A stretch of DNA of 64,000 nucleotides, from positions 222,775 to 286,774 of the forward strand of contig NZ_WBMS02000003.1 of NCBI RefSeq assembly GCF_008923205.2, written 5' to 3'. Both the position numbers and the translations under genes were made by a program. Below, one piece after another: positions 7,396-16,046 of this stretch (position 1 is the first letter of the stretch; each line of letters starts with the position of its first letter). The notes under the pieces were generated by a model, which had not been told where the DNA came from, did no database searches, and saw nothing but the letters and a program-made list of their open reading frames with translations. Origin of the DNA: Actinomadura physcomitrii (lineage in GTDB: Bacteria; Actinomycetota; Actinomycetes; Streptosporangiales; Streptosporangiaceae).

Positions 7396-9477
7396 TCATG
7401 TGAGTTCGACGACCAGGTTGTGCCGGGCGTCGACGGTGATGCGCGCGTCCGGCCCGAAGCCGCAGGACGTCTCCCGCTCCTCGATGACGGCGGGACCCTC
7501 GATCACCGTCCCCGCGGGCAGCGCGTAGCGGTCGTACACGGTGGTCTCCAGCTCGCCGTGCCCCTCGAAGTGGACGCGCCGGGTGCCGCGCACCGGGTCG
7601 CCCGAGGCGGGCCGGTAGGCCAGGTCGATGTGCGAGCCGGGCAGCGCCGCACTCATCCGCCAGCTGATCACCTCGGGCCGTCCGCCGGAGATCGTCCTGC
7701 CGAAGGTGGCGTCGTAGGCCGCCAGGAACCGGTCGCGGATCGCCTCGGCGGCACCGGGCCCGAACGCCGCGTCCGGCAGCGGGACCTCGATCTCGTAGCC
7801 CTGGCCGACGTACCTCATGTCGGCCGAACGGCTGACGACGACCTTGTCGCCGAACTCGTCGGCGCCGGCCAGCAGCGCCCTGGCGCGTTCCTCCATCTCG
7901 GCGAAGAGCCGGCTCACGTGCGCCCAGTCGGCGTCCGCCAGCTCGGTGGGGTAGCCGCGCACGTCGGTGACGGTGGGGGCGGCGACCAGGAAGCCGAGCG
8001 CCGACATGACGCCCGCGCCCATGGGCACCACGATCCTGCCGATCTTGAGCAGCCTCGCGAGCGCGTAGGCGTGGACGGGGCCCGCCCCGCCGAAGGCGAC
8101 GAGCGTGTACGCCGAGGGGTCGGCGCCCTTCTCCGCCAGGTGCATCCGCGTGGCGGCGGCCATGCTGTCGGCGGCGATGCTCTGGACGCCGACGGCGGCC
8201 TCGGCCACCCCGATGCCGAGCGGTCCCGCGACGTGCGCCCGCAAGGCGGCGCGCACGTCGTCGCCGACCAGGTTCATCTCGCCGCCCAGGAAGTGGTCCG
8301 GGTCGAGGCGCCCGGTGACGAGGTCGGCGTCGGTGACCGTGGGCAGCGCGCCGCCGAGTCCGTAGGCCACCGGGCCCGGAACCGAACCCGCACTGCGCGG
8401 CCCGACCTTGAGCAGGCCGAGGTCGTCGAGGCCGGCGATCGAGCCGCCGCCCGCACCGATCTCGATCATGTCGACCACGGTGAGCCGGAGCGGGAGCCCC
8501 GATCCGGGCTTGAACTTCTCCAGCCGTCCGGCCTCGAACCGGTGGGCGAGGGCCGGCGCGCCGTTCTCGACGACGCTCATCTTGGCGGTGGTGCCGCCGA
8601 CGTCGAAGGAGATGACCCTGTCCTCACCGATCGCGCGGGCGATGTGGGCCGCGGCGATCGCGCCCGCGGCGGGCCCGGACTCCAGCAGCTTCACCGGGAA
8701 CTCCTTGGCCTCCTCCACGGTCGTGAGCCCGCCGCCGGACAGCATGATGTAGAGGCGGCCGGCGAACCCGGCGGCGCGCAGCGAGTCCTCGAGCCGGTCG
8801 AGGTAGGCGTGGACCCGCGGCTGGACGTAGGCGTTGACGCACGCGGTGCTCATCCGCTCGTACTCCCGGATCTCCGGCGCCACCTCGCAGGACAGCGTCA
8901 CCAGCGCCTCCGGATGGGCCGCGGTGATGACCTCCTTGGCCCGGCGCTCGTGGGCCGGGTTGCGGTAGGAGTGGAGGAAGGCGACGGCGAGGGCCTCGAC
9001 GCGATGGTCCTCCAGCAGCGTGCGCGCGGCGCCGAGCAGGGCCTCCTCGTCGAGGGCGAGGTGCTCGGTGCCGTCGGCGAGGAGCCGTCCGGGGACCCCG
9101 AGGCGCCGGTCGCGGGGCACGAGGACGGTCGCGGGGCGGGCGAAGAGGTTCTCGGTGTCGAACCGGATCTCGCCCCCCATCTCGAGCACGTCGCGGAACC
9201 CGTCGGTGGTGATGAGCCCGATCTCGGCGCCGGTCCGCTCCAGGACGGTGTTGGTGATCAGGGTCGTGCCGTGGACGATCACCCCGACGTCGTCCCATCC
9301 GGCCCCCGACTCCCGCAGGAGGCGCTCGATGCCGGCGAGGATCCCGCGCCCGGGGTCGTCGGGAGTGGTGAGCAGTTTGCCGGTGCGGGTGATCTGGCGC
9401 GACTCGTCGTGCAGGACGAGGTCGGTGAACGTCCCCCCGACGTCGACGCCGATGCGCGCGGTCCTGCCTGACCTCAC
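7396..9477 (-). CDS. Hydantoinase/oxoprolinase family protein, subunit A
   Basis: The 693-residue subunit is of the HyuA / 5-oxoprolinase / acetone carboxylase beta family, which uses ATP to open cyclic amides or carboxylate substrates. The N-terminal actin-like ATPase motif is RIGVDVGGTFTDLVL (about residues 8-22), followed by VHGTTLITNTVLERTG and the second phosphate-binding segment ISFDVGGTTAKMSVV (about 285-300). The central GAGGGSIAGLD loop and the FGGAGPVHAYALA motif are intact. GTG at 9477 overlaps the HyuB stop by 4 nt (GTGA). Together with subunit B it should form the enzyme. The true substrate (hydantoin, oxoproline or another lactam) is unknown. Confidence 0.92.
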   Translation of the reverse strand: MRSGRTARIGVDVGGTFTDLVLHDESRQITRTGKLLTTPDDPGRGILAGIERLLRESGAGWDDVGVIVHGTTLITNTVLERTGAEIGLITTDGFRDVLEMGGEIRFDTENLFARPATVLVPRDRRLGVPGRLLADGTEHLALDEEALLGAARTLLEDHRVEALAVAFLHSYRNPAHERRAKEVITAAHPEALVTLSCEVAPEIREYERMSTACVNAYVQPRVHAYLDRLEDSLRAAGFAGRLYIMLSGGGLTTVEEAKEFPVKLLESGPAAGAIAAAHIARAIGEDRVISFDVGGTTAKMSVVENGAPALAHRFEAGRLEKFKPGSGLPLRLTVVDMIEIGAGGGSIAGLDDLGLLKVGPRSAGSVPGPVAYGLGGALPTVTDADLVTGRLDPDHFLGGEMNLVGDDVRAALRAHVAGPLGIGVAEAAVGVQSIAADSMAAATRMHLAEKGADPSAYTLVAFGGAGPVHAYALARLLKIGRIVVPMGAGVMSALGFLVAAPTVTDVRGYPTELADADWAHVSRLFAEMEERARALLAGADEFGDKVVVSRSADMRYVGQGYEIEVPLPDAAFGPGAAEAIRDRFLAAYDATFGRTISGGRPEVISWRMSAALPGSHIDLAYRPASGDPVRGTRRVHFEGHGELETTVYDRYALPAGTVIEGPAVIEERETSCGFGPDARITVDARHNLVVELT

Positions 9478-11153
9478 TGGGTGTTCCTTTCCGGGGCGTG
9501 GCCGGGGTAGTCGCGTTCCGCGGCCTCGGGGGTGAGGTACCCGAGGGCGACATCGGTGGCGACGGCGTCCGGGTCGCGTTGGTCGGGGGGCCCGAAGCCC
9601 GCGCCGCCCGCGAACAGGAGGTCCACCGTCGCGTCGGGTGCGAGCTGTACGACCGACTTGACCGACGAGACCGGCTCGCCGTCGACCGCGGCCGCGGTGC
9701 CGAGGGCGGGCGAGCCGCCCAGCAGTCCCCGCGGCGGGTGGTGCTCCCGGTCTCCGAGGAGGGCCGCCTGCCAGGGACGGCCGGTGGTGTTCCGCACCGA
9801 GATCAGCTGCCCGAGGCCGCCGCGGTGGGTGCCGGCGCCGCCGGAGTCGGCGCGGTACTCCTTGCGGGTGAACAGCAGCGGGGAGGCCGCCTCGAGGGCC
9901 TCGATGCTGCCGCCGCCGGAGTTGGTCGGGAAGGCGGTCGTGGACAGCCCGTCCGCGTGCGCCGAGGCGCCCATCCCGGCGCTGGCGAACAGCACGAGCC
10001 GGAACGGCGCGCCGTCCCGGCCGGTTCCGGCGAACTGGACGCGGAACGCCGGAGCGCCGCCGCTGTCGGCGATGACGCGCTCCGGCAGCACCGGAGCCAG
10101 CGCCTGGTAGACCGCGCTGGAGAGCAGGTGACCGGTGAGGTGCCGGGCGAGCACCGGCGCCGGGAAGCGCGGGTTGAGGATCGAGCCCTCCGGCGCGGTC
10201 ACGGTCAGGGCCCGGTAGGACCCGTGGTTGCCGCGCGCGCCGGCCCCGAGGAGCAGCTTGAGCGGGTTCATCGTGTACGCGCGGGTGTAGGGCAGCGTGC
10301 AGTTGATCGCGTAGGGGACCTGCGGCGAGGTCCCCGTGTAGTCGACCTCGATCCGGTCGCCGGCGATGGTGACCCGGCACTGGATCGTGGTCGGCCGCCC
10401 GGGCACCCCGTCCGCCTCGACGGTGGAGGTGTAGGCGCCGTCGGGCAGCTCGGCGATGCTGCGCCGCAGGGCGGCGTCGGTGACCTCGTGGATGGCGCTC
10501 CCGAGCTCTTCGAGGTCGTCGGCGCCGATGTCGTCGAGGAACTCCAGCAGCCGGCGCCGGCACGTCTCGTTGGCCGCGACCTGCGCCTGGATGTCGCCCC
10601 AGACCTGCTCCTGGAGCCTGACGTTGGCCATCAGGAGCGATCTGACCTCCTCGTTGAGCGCGCCGCCGCGGTAGAGCCGCATCGGCGGGACGAGCAGGCC
10701 CTCGGCGATCAGCTCGGTCCTGCCCATGCTGGGCGCCCCGCCGATGTCGGGAAGGTGGGCCGCCGTGCCGGTGAAGCCGACGAGCTCGCCGCGGTGGAAG
10801 ACCGGCGCCACCATGGCCAGGTCGGGCAGGTGCCCGATGCCGATCCACGGGTCGTTGGTGATGACCCGGTCGCCCTCCCGCCAGGTGTCGGCGGGGTAGC
10901 GCCGGAGCAGCTCCCGGGTCAGCGGCGTCATCAGCGCGGCGAAGGCCGGGATGCCGGCCCGGCACTCGGCCACCGTCTCGCCGGCCCTGTTCATGATCAC
11001 GACCGTGTAGTCGTTGGACTCGCGGATGATCGTGGAGAACGCCGTGCGCAGCAGGGTGGTGGCCGCCTCGTCCGCGAAGGCGGCGAGGCGGCTCCACCAG
11101 ATCTCCAGGGTGACCGGGGCGAGCGCGCGCTTCGGCGGAAGGGAAGAGGTCAC
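9474..11153 (-). CDS. Hydantoinase B/oxoprolinase family protein
   Basis: The 559-residue catalytic partner is of the HyuB family. Family signatures are SRLAAFADEAATTLLRTAFS near the N-terminus, FAALMTPLTREL, the ITNDPWIGIGHLPDLAMVAPVF segment and HLPDIGGAPS. Later come NGxY-like YAINCTLPYTRAY, the FPTNSGGGSIEALE region and a C-terminal GGAGFGPPDQRDP motif. GTG at 11153 overlaps the solute-binding-protein stop by 4 nt, so the three genes 11150-12268, 9474-11153 and 7396-9477 form a tightly coupled operon. Direct coupling of an importer binding protein to the hydantoinase suggests the transported solute is the hydantoinase substrate. Confidence 0.92.
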   Translation of the reverse strand: MTSSLPPKRALAPVTLEIWWSRLAAFADEAATTLLRTAFSTIIRESNDYTVVIMNRAGETVAECRAGIPAFAALMTPLTRELLRRYPADTWREGDRVITNDPWIGIGHLPDLAMVAPVFHRGELVGFTGTAAHLPDIGGAPSMGRTELIAEGLLVPPMRLYRGGALNEEVRSLLMANVRLQEQVWGDIQAQVAANETCRRRLLEFLDDIGADDLEELGSAIHEVTDAALRRSIAELPDGAYTSTVEADGVPGRPTTIQCRVTIAGDRIEVDYTGTSPQVPYAINCTLPYTRAYTMNPLKLLLGAGARGNHGSYRALTVTAPEGSILNPRFPAPVLARHLTGHLLSSAVYQALAPVLPERVIADSGGAPAFRVQFAGTGRDGAPFRLVLFASAGMGASAHADGLSTTAFPTNSGGGSIEALEAASPLLFTRKEYRADSGGAGTHRGGLGQLISVRNTTGRPWQAALLGDREHHPPRGLLGGSPALGTAAAVDGEPVSSVKSVVQLAPDATVDLLFAGGAGFGPPDQRDPDAVATDVALGYLTPEAAERDYPGHAPERNTQ

Positions 11154-12268
11154 CGGCCGTACGCCGCCTTCCACCGCGGCTCGATGGCGGCGCGTCCGCC
11201 GGCGGCCTTGTCGATGGTCATGACGTCGAGCTTGTCGGTACCGGTGACCTTCTTGATCGAGGGCACGCCGAACGGGCACCGCACGCCGTCGCGGTAGGGG
11301 CTGAAACCGCCCTTGCACGCGGCCTCCTGGCCCTCCACCGAGAGCATGTAGTTGACGAAGACCTTCGCCGCGTTCGGCGACCGCCCGCCCTTGGTCACCG
11401 CGATCGTGCGCGGGAGCACCGGCGTGGCGTCGCTGAGGTAGGTCCAGTCGAGCACCTTCGCCGCGTCGGACGTGATCAGTGCGCGGACGGCGCCGCTGAC
11501 GAAGTACGACGCGGCGTACTGGCCCTGGAGCACCTTCTGGACCAGCGGGCCCACGTTGGACTCGACGGTGGTGTTGGCGCCCAGTTCCTTCAGCGTGGCC
11601 CAGGCCGCGTCGCCGCCCTTGGCGACGTAGACCTGCGTGGCCTCGAGCCCGACCGGGTTCCCGATGTCGACGGTGCCGATCTTGCCCTTCATGGTCGCGG
11701 AGAGCTTCGCCAGGTCGGCGAGCGTCTTCGGCTGCTTGTCCTTGGGAAGCAGGGCCTTGTTGTAGACGGCGATCACCGGGTCGAGGGAGACGGCGGTCAC
11801 GCCGGGGGCCGTCTTGGCGTAGTCGGGCAGGTTCGGCAGGTTGGGGTCCTTGTAGTCGACGAAGTCGCCGCGCTCGATGAACTCCTGCATCGTCGCGAGG
11901 CTCATCGGCATCACCACGTCGGCCGTGCGCGCGTGGGTCGCGGTCTCGGTCTGGTAGCGCTGGAAGATCTGGTCGTTCTCGAGGCTGAGGACCCTGACCT
12001 TGATCTTCGGGTACTTCTTCTCGAACGCCTTGCGGATCGGATCCGTGAGCTGGTCGTCGGCGTCGGTGTAGAGGAGGACCGACCCCTCCTTCTCGGCGGC
12101 GGCCAGCACGTCCGGGGCGGGCGGGGTCACCGCGGACGGCGTGCCGACGTCGGCCGAGGGGGTCGACGACGGGGGCGAGGCGGAGCCGCTCCCGCTCTCG
12201 CCGCAACCCGCCAGCGCGAGGACTCCGGCGACAGCGGTCGCCGTTGCCGCGATCCTGAACTTGATCAC
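11150..12268 (-). CDS. ABC transporter solute-binding lipoprotein (family 1)
   Basis: The 372-residue extracellular solute-binding protein has a lipoprotein signal peptide: Lys3, a hydrophobic core and lipobox LALAGC with the lipidated Cys at about residue 22. A Ser/Pro/Gly-rich linker follows. The body shows the family-1 features VLLYTDADDQ, KAFEKKYPKIKVRV and AKVFVNYMLSVEGQEA, typical of binding proteins for iron, polyamines or organic anions. I chose GTG at 12268 because AGGAG lies 6 nt upstream, although the frame is open to 12289. It is the missing component of the ABC importer encoded at 2532-5412, with a near-identical promoter. It carries no obvious tyrosine set that would prove iron binding. 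Confidence 0.9.
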   Translation of the reverse strand: MIKFRIAATATAVAGVLALAGCGESGSGSASPPSSTPSADVGTPSAVTPPAPDVLAAAEKEGSVLLYTDADDQLTDPIRKAFEKKYPKIKVRVLSLENDQIFQRYQTETATHARTADVVMPMSLATMQEFIERGDFVDYKDPNLPNLPDYAKTAPGVTAVSLDPVIAVYNKALLPKDKQPKTLADLAKLSATMKGKIGTVDIGNPVGLEATQVYVAKGGDAAWATLKELGANTTVESNVGPLVQKVLQGQYAASYFVSGAVRALITSDAAKVLDWTYLSDATPVLPRTIAVTKGGRSPNAAKVFVNYMLSVEGQEAACKGGFSPYRDGVRCPFGVPSIKKVTGTDKLDVMTIDKAAGGRAAIEPRWKAAYGR

Positions 12269-12321
12269 CTGGTGCTCCTCACCCGTCACGGGCCCGCTGC
12301 GGGCTCCCTCACATCACGCAC

Positions 12322-12350
12322 AAGATATATGCAATAGCAAATCTGTCAAG
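12322..12350 (-). promoter_or_regulatory. Promoter of the binding-protein/hydantoinase operon
   Basis: On the minus strand a consensus -35 TTGACA (12344-12349) and -10-like TATCTT (12322-12327) are separated by 16 nt, with TGCTATTGCA in the spacer (12330-12339). About 54-80 bp separate it from the chosen GTG start. The architecture matches the permease-operon promoter at 5472-5500, supporting co-regulation. Confidence 0.6.
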
Positions 12351-12417
12351 GAGTGAGCGCTGCCCATCGCTCTCGGACGGGTGCGCGAGCGGTGTGCTCG
12401 CCGGGTGATGGAGGCCG

Positions 12418-13749
12418 TCAGACGATGACGGCCGACAGCACGCCGGTCAGCTGGTCGGCGAGCTCGCGGGACAGGCCCTGCTCGCGCAGCCGTGTGCGGA
12501 TCTTCTCGCGCAGCTGGGCGATCCGCTCGGACACGTCGACCGGCCGGCGGGCGAGCAGATCGTTCTCCAGATTGGTGATCACGTTGTCGAGGTCGAGGGC
12601 GACGTCCGGCCTGATCTCTCCCGAGGCGGAGCCGCGGTCCACGATGGGACGCAGCCGGCCGAGCGCGTCGCTCACCCCGGCAGGGACCGGTGACGCCGTC
12701 GGCCCGGACCCCGGACTGGAGGCGGGAGCCGGAGCGGGAGTGTCCGCCGGGGTCGATCGCGTGGCTTGCGGCTGCGCGACGGGCAGCGGCTCGCGCGCCG
12801 ACGGCGCCAGCGCCGCCACCACGGCCGTGACCGGGATGGCGATCGCGATGGCGGCCGCGGCCAGGAGCCTCACCTTGCCGCGCCGCGTCCGGGACTCGGG
12901 AGGGCGCAGCGTCCCGGTCCCGTCCCGCGGGGCGGGGGACGGCCGCCGTACCGTCGCGGACCGCACCGGGTCCGGCGGCTCGGCGGGCGAGGACAGCATC
13001 GACGCGACCTGCATCGCGGACGGCCGGAGCGCGGGATCGGGATCCAGGCAACGCGCCGCGAGCATCGCGAGGTCCGGCAGCGGCGGCCCGCCGGCGAGGC
13101 AGGCCGCGATGATGCCGCCCAAGGCGCGGACGTCGGCGGCCTTGGCGTCGTCCAGGGCCGGCCGGAGCGGGACGGGCGCCGTGCCGCCCGTCGTCGCCCG
13201 CGCGGTCCGCGCGACCGCGCCGATACCGGTGTCGACGATCTTGATGCCTTCGGAGGCCGGCAGGACCTTGTCCGGCGTCAGGTCGCCGTGCGCCACGTCC
13301 GCCGCGTGCGCGGCCGCGAGGGCTCGGGCGATCTGCGCGCAGACGTCCGCGATCTCGGCTGGGGTGAGCGAGCCCGCGGCGAGGCCGCCGGCGAGGGACG
13401 CGGCGTCCAGGAACTCGGTGACGACATAGGACACCAGATGCCCGGACGCGTCCCGGGTCCGGTCGCTGTCGTAGATCTTCTCCAGCCCCGGATGCGACAG
13501 GCCCGCCGCCCGGTTGACGGCCTTCTGGAACCGCGCCTGCAGATCGCCGCCGGGCGCTGTGAGCACCTTCACCGCCACGGGACGGCCGAGCAGTTCGTCC
13601 CGCGCCAGCCAGACCTCTTTGGCCCCGCCGCCGTCCAGGCGATCGACGAGCCGGTAGCGCTCCGTCAGCCAGAACCCGGATTCCACGGCAGGCGGTACGC
13701 GGCCGGCGGCTCCCGGGTTCGAACGGCCCCGGCCCCCAGCCCTCCGCAC
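12418..13749 (-). CDS. Degenerate Ser/Thr kinase-like membrane protein (pseudokinase)
   Basis: The product has up to 443 residues: a kinase-like domain (about residues 30-255), a Pro/Thr/Ser linker, one membrane segment (about 294-316) and a C-terminal extracytoplasmic region. The VAVK lysine (K61) is present, but the catalytic loop reads HGDLTPDKVL (154-163): the RD arginine, catalytic-loop lysine and Mg-binding Asn are replaced. The DFG motif is DTG (173-175), and the activation segment is shortened. The P-loop is also atypical (GGGAKE). It most likely acts as a scaffold or sensor rather than a kinase. The tail resembles helical regions seen in other actinobacterial kinase-like proteins. 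The start is uncertain; GTG near 13698 or 13686 is possible. Confidence 0.75.
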   Translation of the reverse strand: MRRAGGRGRSNPGAAGRVPPAVESGFWLTERYRLVDRLDGGGAKEVWLARDELLGRPVAVKVLTAPGGDLQARFQKAVNRAAGLSHPGLEKIYDSDRTRDASGHLVSYVVTEFLDAASLAGGLAAGSLTPAEIADVCAQIARALAAAHAADVAHGDLTPDKVLPASEGIKIVDTGIGAVARTARATTGGTAPVPLRPALDDAKAADVRALGGIIAACLAGGPPLPDLAMLAARCLDPDPALRPSAMQVASMLSSPAEPPDPVRSATVRRPSPAPRDGTGTLRPPESRTRRGKVRLLAAAAIAIAIPVTAVVAALAPSAREPLPVAQPQATRSTPADTPAPAPASSPGSGPTASPVPAGVSDALGRLRPIVDRGSASGEIRPDVALDLDNVITNLENDLLARRPVDVSERIAQLREKIRTRLREQGLSRELADQLTGVLSAVIV

Positions 13750-13793
13750 CGTCTGCAGCGCGGCGCGGGGGAGAGGGGCCGGGACCGCCGGCG

Positions 13794-14057
13794 TCAGCGG
13801 CCGATCGAGGACTTGCGGGCGTTGGCCACGATGGTCGCGGCGTCACCGGGGGTGAGGAAGCCGCCCTTCACCGCCGCATTGGCGGGGAAGTGGTGCGCCA
13901 CACCGGTCTTGGTGAGCCCCACCCGGACCGCGATCTCGTCCAGGGTCGTGCCCCGGTAGCCCTCGGCGGCGAACGTCTCAAGCCCCGCGTCCAGGATCCG
14001 CTCGTGGCGAGCGAGGCGATCCGCCCGCCTTTCCGCCGGACTTCGTTCCTTCGTCAT
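13794..14057 (-). pseudogene. TetR-family regulator fragment (DNA-binding domain only)
   Basis: The 87-residue frame has a good TetR N-terminal helix-turn-helix (RHERILDAGLETFAAEGYRG, then TLDEIAVRVGLTKTGVAHHF, residues about 17-58) but no ligand-binding domain. After VAHHFPANAAVK the sequence becomes GGFLTPGDAATIVANARKSS, which does not look like TetR and may be the tail of another gene joined by a deletion. ATG at 14057 has AGGAG 6 nt upstream, so it may still be translated. A solitary HTH might bind DNA as a competitor, but a decaying remnant is more likely. Confidence 0.6.
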
Positions 14058-14412
14058 CGACACTCCTGAAGCGAGCGCCATCGCCTCGTCCAGAGCCGAT
14101 CGGCTCGACCGCCTGTACTCGCCGTACGTCACGAACGTCATCACCCACCGAAGGAATTCATCGATGATCAGCGCCGGGTGGAGCCCGGAAATTCCTGATA
14201 GTCGGCTGGAAACTCCAGGGGGGCCGCGCACGAACCTCGGACCGGTCTATCTCGGGCACCGGAAATTCGGGTGTGCCGAGCACATTGTCGGGCCAGGGAA
14301 GTGGCATCATGGAGAATCGGACTTCCGCTGATCGGTGTCGACGAGGCGGCGAGCTCTCCGAGACCGGTATGTTCGCGGGCCCGTACTGCCATCCTGGGGG
14401 TGTCCTCCGAGG
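14058..14412. other. Intergenic region without recognised gene
   Basis: These 355 bp lie between the TetR fragment and the kinase gene. Codon bias is lower than in the neighbouring genes, and I recognise no protein, RNA or clear operator. It contains a few AT-richer patches (for example GGAAATTCCTGATAG near 14185-14205). Given the truncated TetR next door, it may hold eroded coding sequence. Confidence 0.4.
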
Positions 14413-15849
14413 TCAGGGGGCCGGCCTCCAGTGCGGTGCGGCGTATCGGGCGAAGGTTTCGGCGAGCACCGGGTCGGAGGCGTCCAGCAGGCGGGTCTCG
14501 ACGAGGAGCGCCCAGCCGGTCTCCGGGTCCTGCCGGAACCACGGCAGGGCTCTGTGCTGCGCGGACGCCGCGGCAAGAGGTCGGACGACGACACTTTTCC
14601 GGCCGAGCCGGCCAATGCGCCCAAAGGCGATCTGGTCGATGTCGTCCCAGGCGTAGGTAACGCGGCTGGCGCCTGTTCGCAGTTCCAAGCCCTGGCCGTC
14701 GATCCATAGACCGTCGCGGGCCGGATCGTACTTCGACGACCGTACGAACCAGCGCACGAACAGCGGGACGGCGACGGCCATGAACAGCAGCCCGATGCCT
14801 TGCCTGTTGATCACAGCCCCGACGGCCGCCACCATGAGCATGACAGCACCGACGATGAGCAGCGGGTTGGGAAGCGGCGCGCGAATGGGAACGACGCTTC
14901 CGGACGGGCGGGGCGTGGTGCCGGGTTCCCGTGCGGGTGGCCGGTGCGGAGAACTCCGCACCTCCGTCCGCTGCTCCGAGGTCACGGTCTGGGTTCGTTC
15001 CAGCACGAGGGTTCGCGCGCGGCCCGGGAGCCAGTCACGGGTGAGGTCGGTACCGGTGAACGCGGCGAGGAGGCCGTCGGTGCTCGGACGCTGTTCAGGG
15101 TCCTTGGCGAGGCAGCCGGCCACGAGCCCGCGGATCGCGTCGGGAAGGCCGGACAGGTCGGGCTCCTGGTGGACGACGCGGTACAGCAGCGCTGTCGGCG
15201 GCCCGTCACCGAAGGGCCGCACCCCGGCGGCGAAGCACAGCACGGCCCCGAAGGCGAACACGTCGGTCGCCGGGGCGACCGGCCCGCCGGTGACCTGCTC
15301 GGGCGCCATGTACCCGGGCGTGCCCACGGCGCCGGCCGCCCGGGTGAGCGCGGTCGCGTCGGCCGCCCGCGCGATGCCGAAGTCGATGACGCGGGGACCG
15401 TCGTCGGCGATCAGGATGTTGGACGGCTTGAGGTCGCGGTGCACCAGGCCGGCGCCGTGCACGGCTTCGAGGGCCTCGGCGATCCCCGCGCCGAGCACTC
15501 GCAGGGTGGGCTCGGGCAGCGGTCCGTGCGCGGCGACCAACTCCATCAGCGAAGGCCCGGGGACGAAGGCGGTGACCAGCCACGGGGGGTCGGCGTCGGG
15601 ATCGGCGTCCACCACGGGAGCGGTGTGGAAGCCGCCGACCCGCCGCGCCGCCTCGACCTCCTGGCCGAACCGCCGCCGGAAAAGCGGATCGGCCGCGAAC
15701 TCCGGCCGGACGACCTTGACGGCCACCGGCCGGCCGCCCGGAGACCGGCCGAAGAACACCTCGCCCATGCCACCGCTGCCGAGCCTGCCCGACAACGTGT
15801 AGCGCCCCACCGTCCGCGGATCTCCTGGCGCCAGCGGTCTCACCGTCAT
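14413..15849 (-). CDS. Membrane Ser/Thr protein kinase with PH-like C-terminus
   Basis: The 478-residue Hanks-type kinase has all catalytic elements: GSGGMGEVF glycine loop (about 24-32), K45 in VAVKVV, HRDLKPSN with D139, DFG at 156-158 and GTPGYMAPEQ. After a Thr/Pro linker come two closely spaced membrane segments (about 330-373) and a cytoplasmic tail of about 100 residues (YDPARDGLWIDGQGLELRTG..., WDDIDQIAFGR). The tail resembles the PH-like or YcxB-type domains often fused to membrane proteins. It probably senses a membrane state and phosphorylates cytoplasmic targets. The adjacent degenerate kinase at 12418-13749 is a plausible partner. No PASTA or sensor ectodomain is present. Confidence 0.9.
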   Translation of the reverse strand: MTVRPLAPGDPRTVGRYTLSGRLGSGGMGEVFFGRSPGGRPVAVKVVRPEFAADPLFRRRFGQEVEAARRVGGFHTAPVVDADPDADPPWLVTAFVPGPSLMELVAAHGPLPEPTLRVLGAGIAEALEAVHGAGLVHRDLKPSNILIADDGPRVIDFGIARAADATALTRAAGAVGTPGYMAPEQVTGGPVAPATDVFAFGAVLCFAAGVRPFGDGPPTALLYRVVHQEPDLSGLPDAIRGLVAGCLAKDPEQRPSTDGLLAAFTGTDLTRDWLPGRARTLVLERTQTVTSEQRTEVRSSPHRPPAREPGTTPRPSGSVVPIRAPLPNPLLIVGAVMLMVAAVGAVINRQGIGLLFMAVAVPLFVRWFVRSSKYDPARDGLWIDGQGLELRTGASRVTYAWDDIDQIAFGRIGRLGRKSVVVRPLAAASAQHRALPWFRQDPETGWALLVETRLLDASDPVLAETFARYAAPHWRPAP

Positions 15850-15998
15850 CCCATCGCCCCATCATGATCATGGCCGCCGGGAAACCCTACCGGGCCGTCC
15901 CCGCACCCATCTTCTCCGGCCGAATGCGGCCACCCTGCGTCTCTCCGTGCGGTCATCCGGTCCTCTGATCCGGTGGTAAGGCACCGCGGCGACCGCCG

Positions 15999-16020
15999 CC
16001 GGTCGTGAGCACACGACCGG
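15999..16020 (-). terminator. Hairpin downstream of methyltransferase gene
   Basis: A perfect 9-bp stem CCGGTCGTG/CACGACCGG with a 4-nt loop lies 27 bp beyond the methyltransferase stop. It is a reasonable factor-independent terminator of the actinobacterial type without a T-run. Confidence 0.55.
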
Positions 16021-16046
16021 GCCGGTCGGCTGGATGCAGGGGGGCG

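Noticed and set aside
7396..11097. Apparent HyuB-HyuA single-chain fusion in one frame
   Set aside because: The first part of this frame is out of frame with HyuB. The real genes overlap as GTGA (9474-9477) and are separate.
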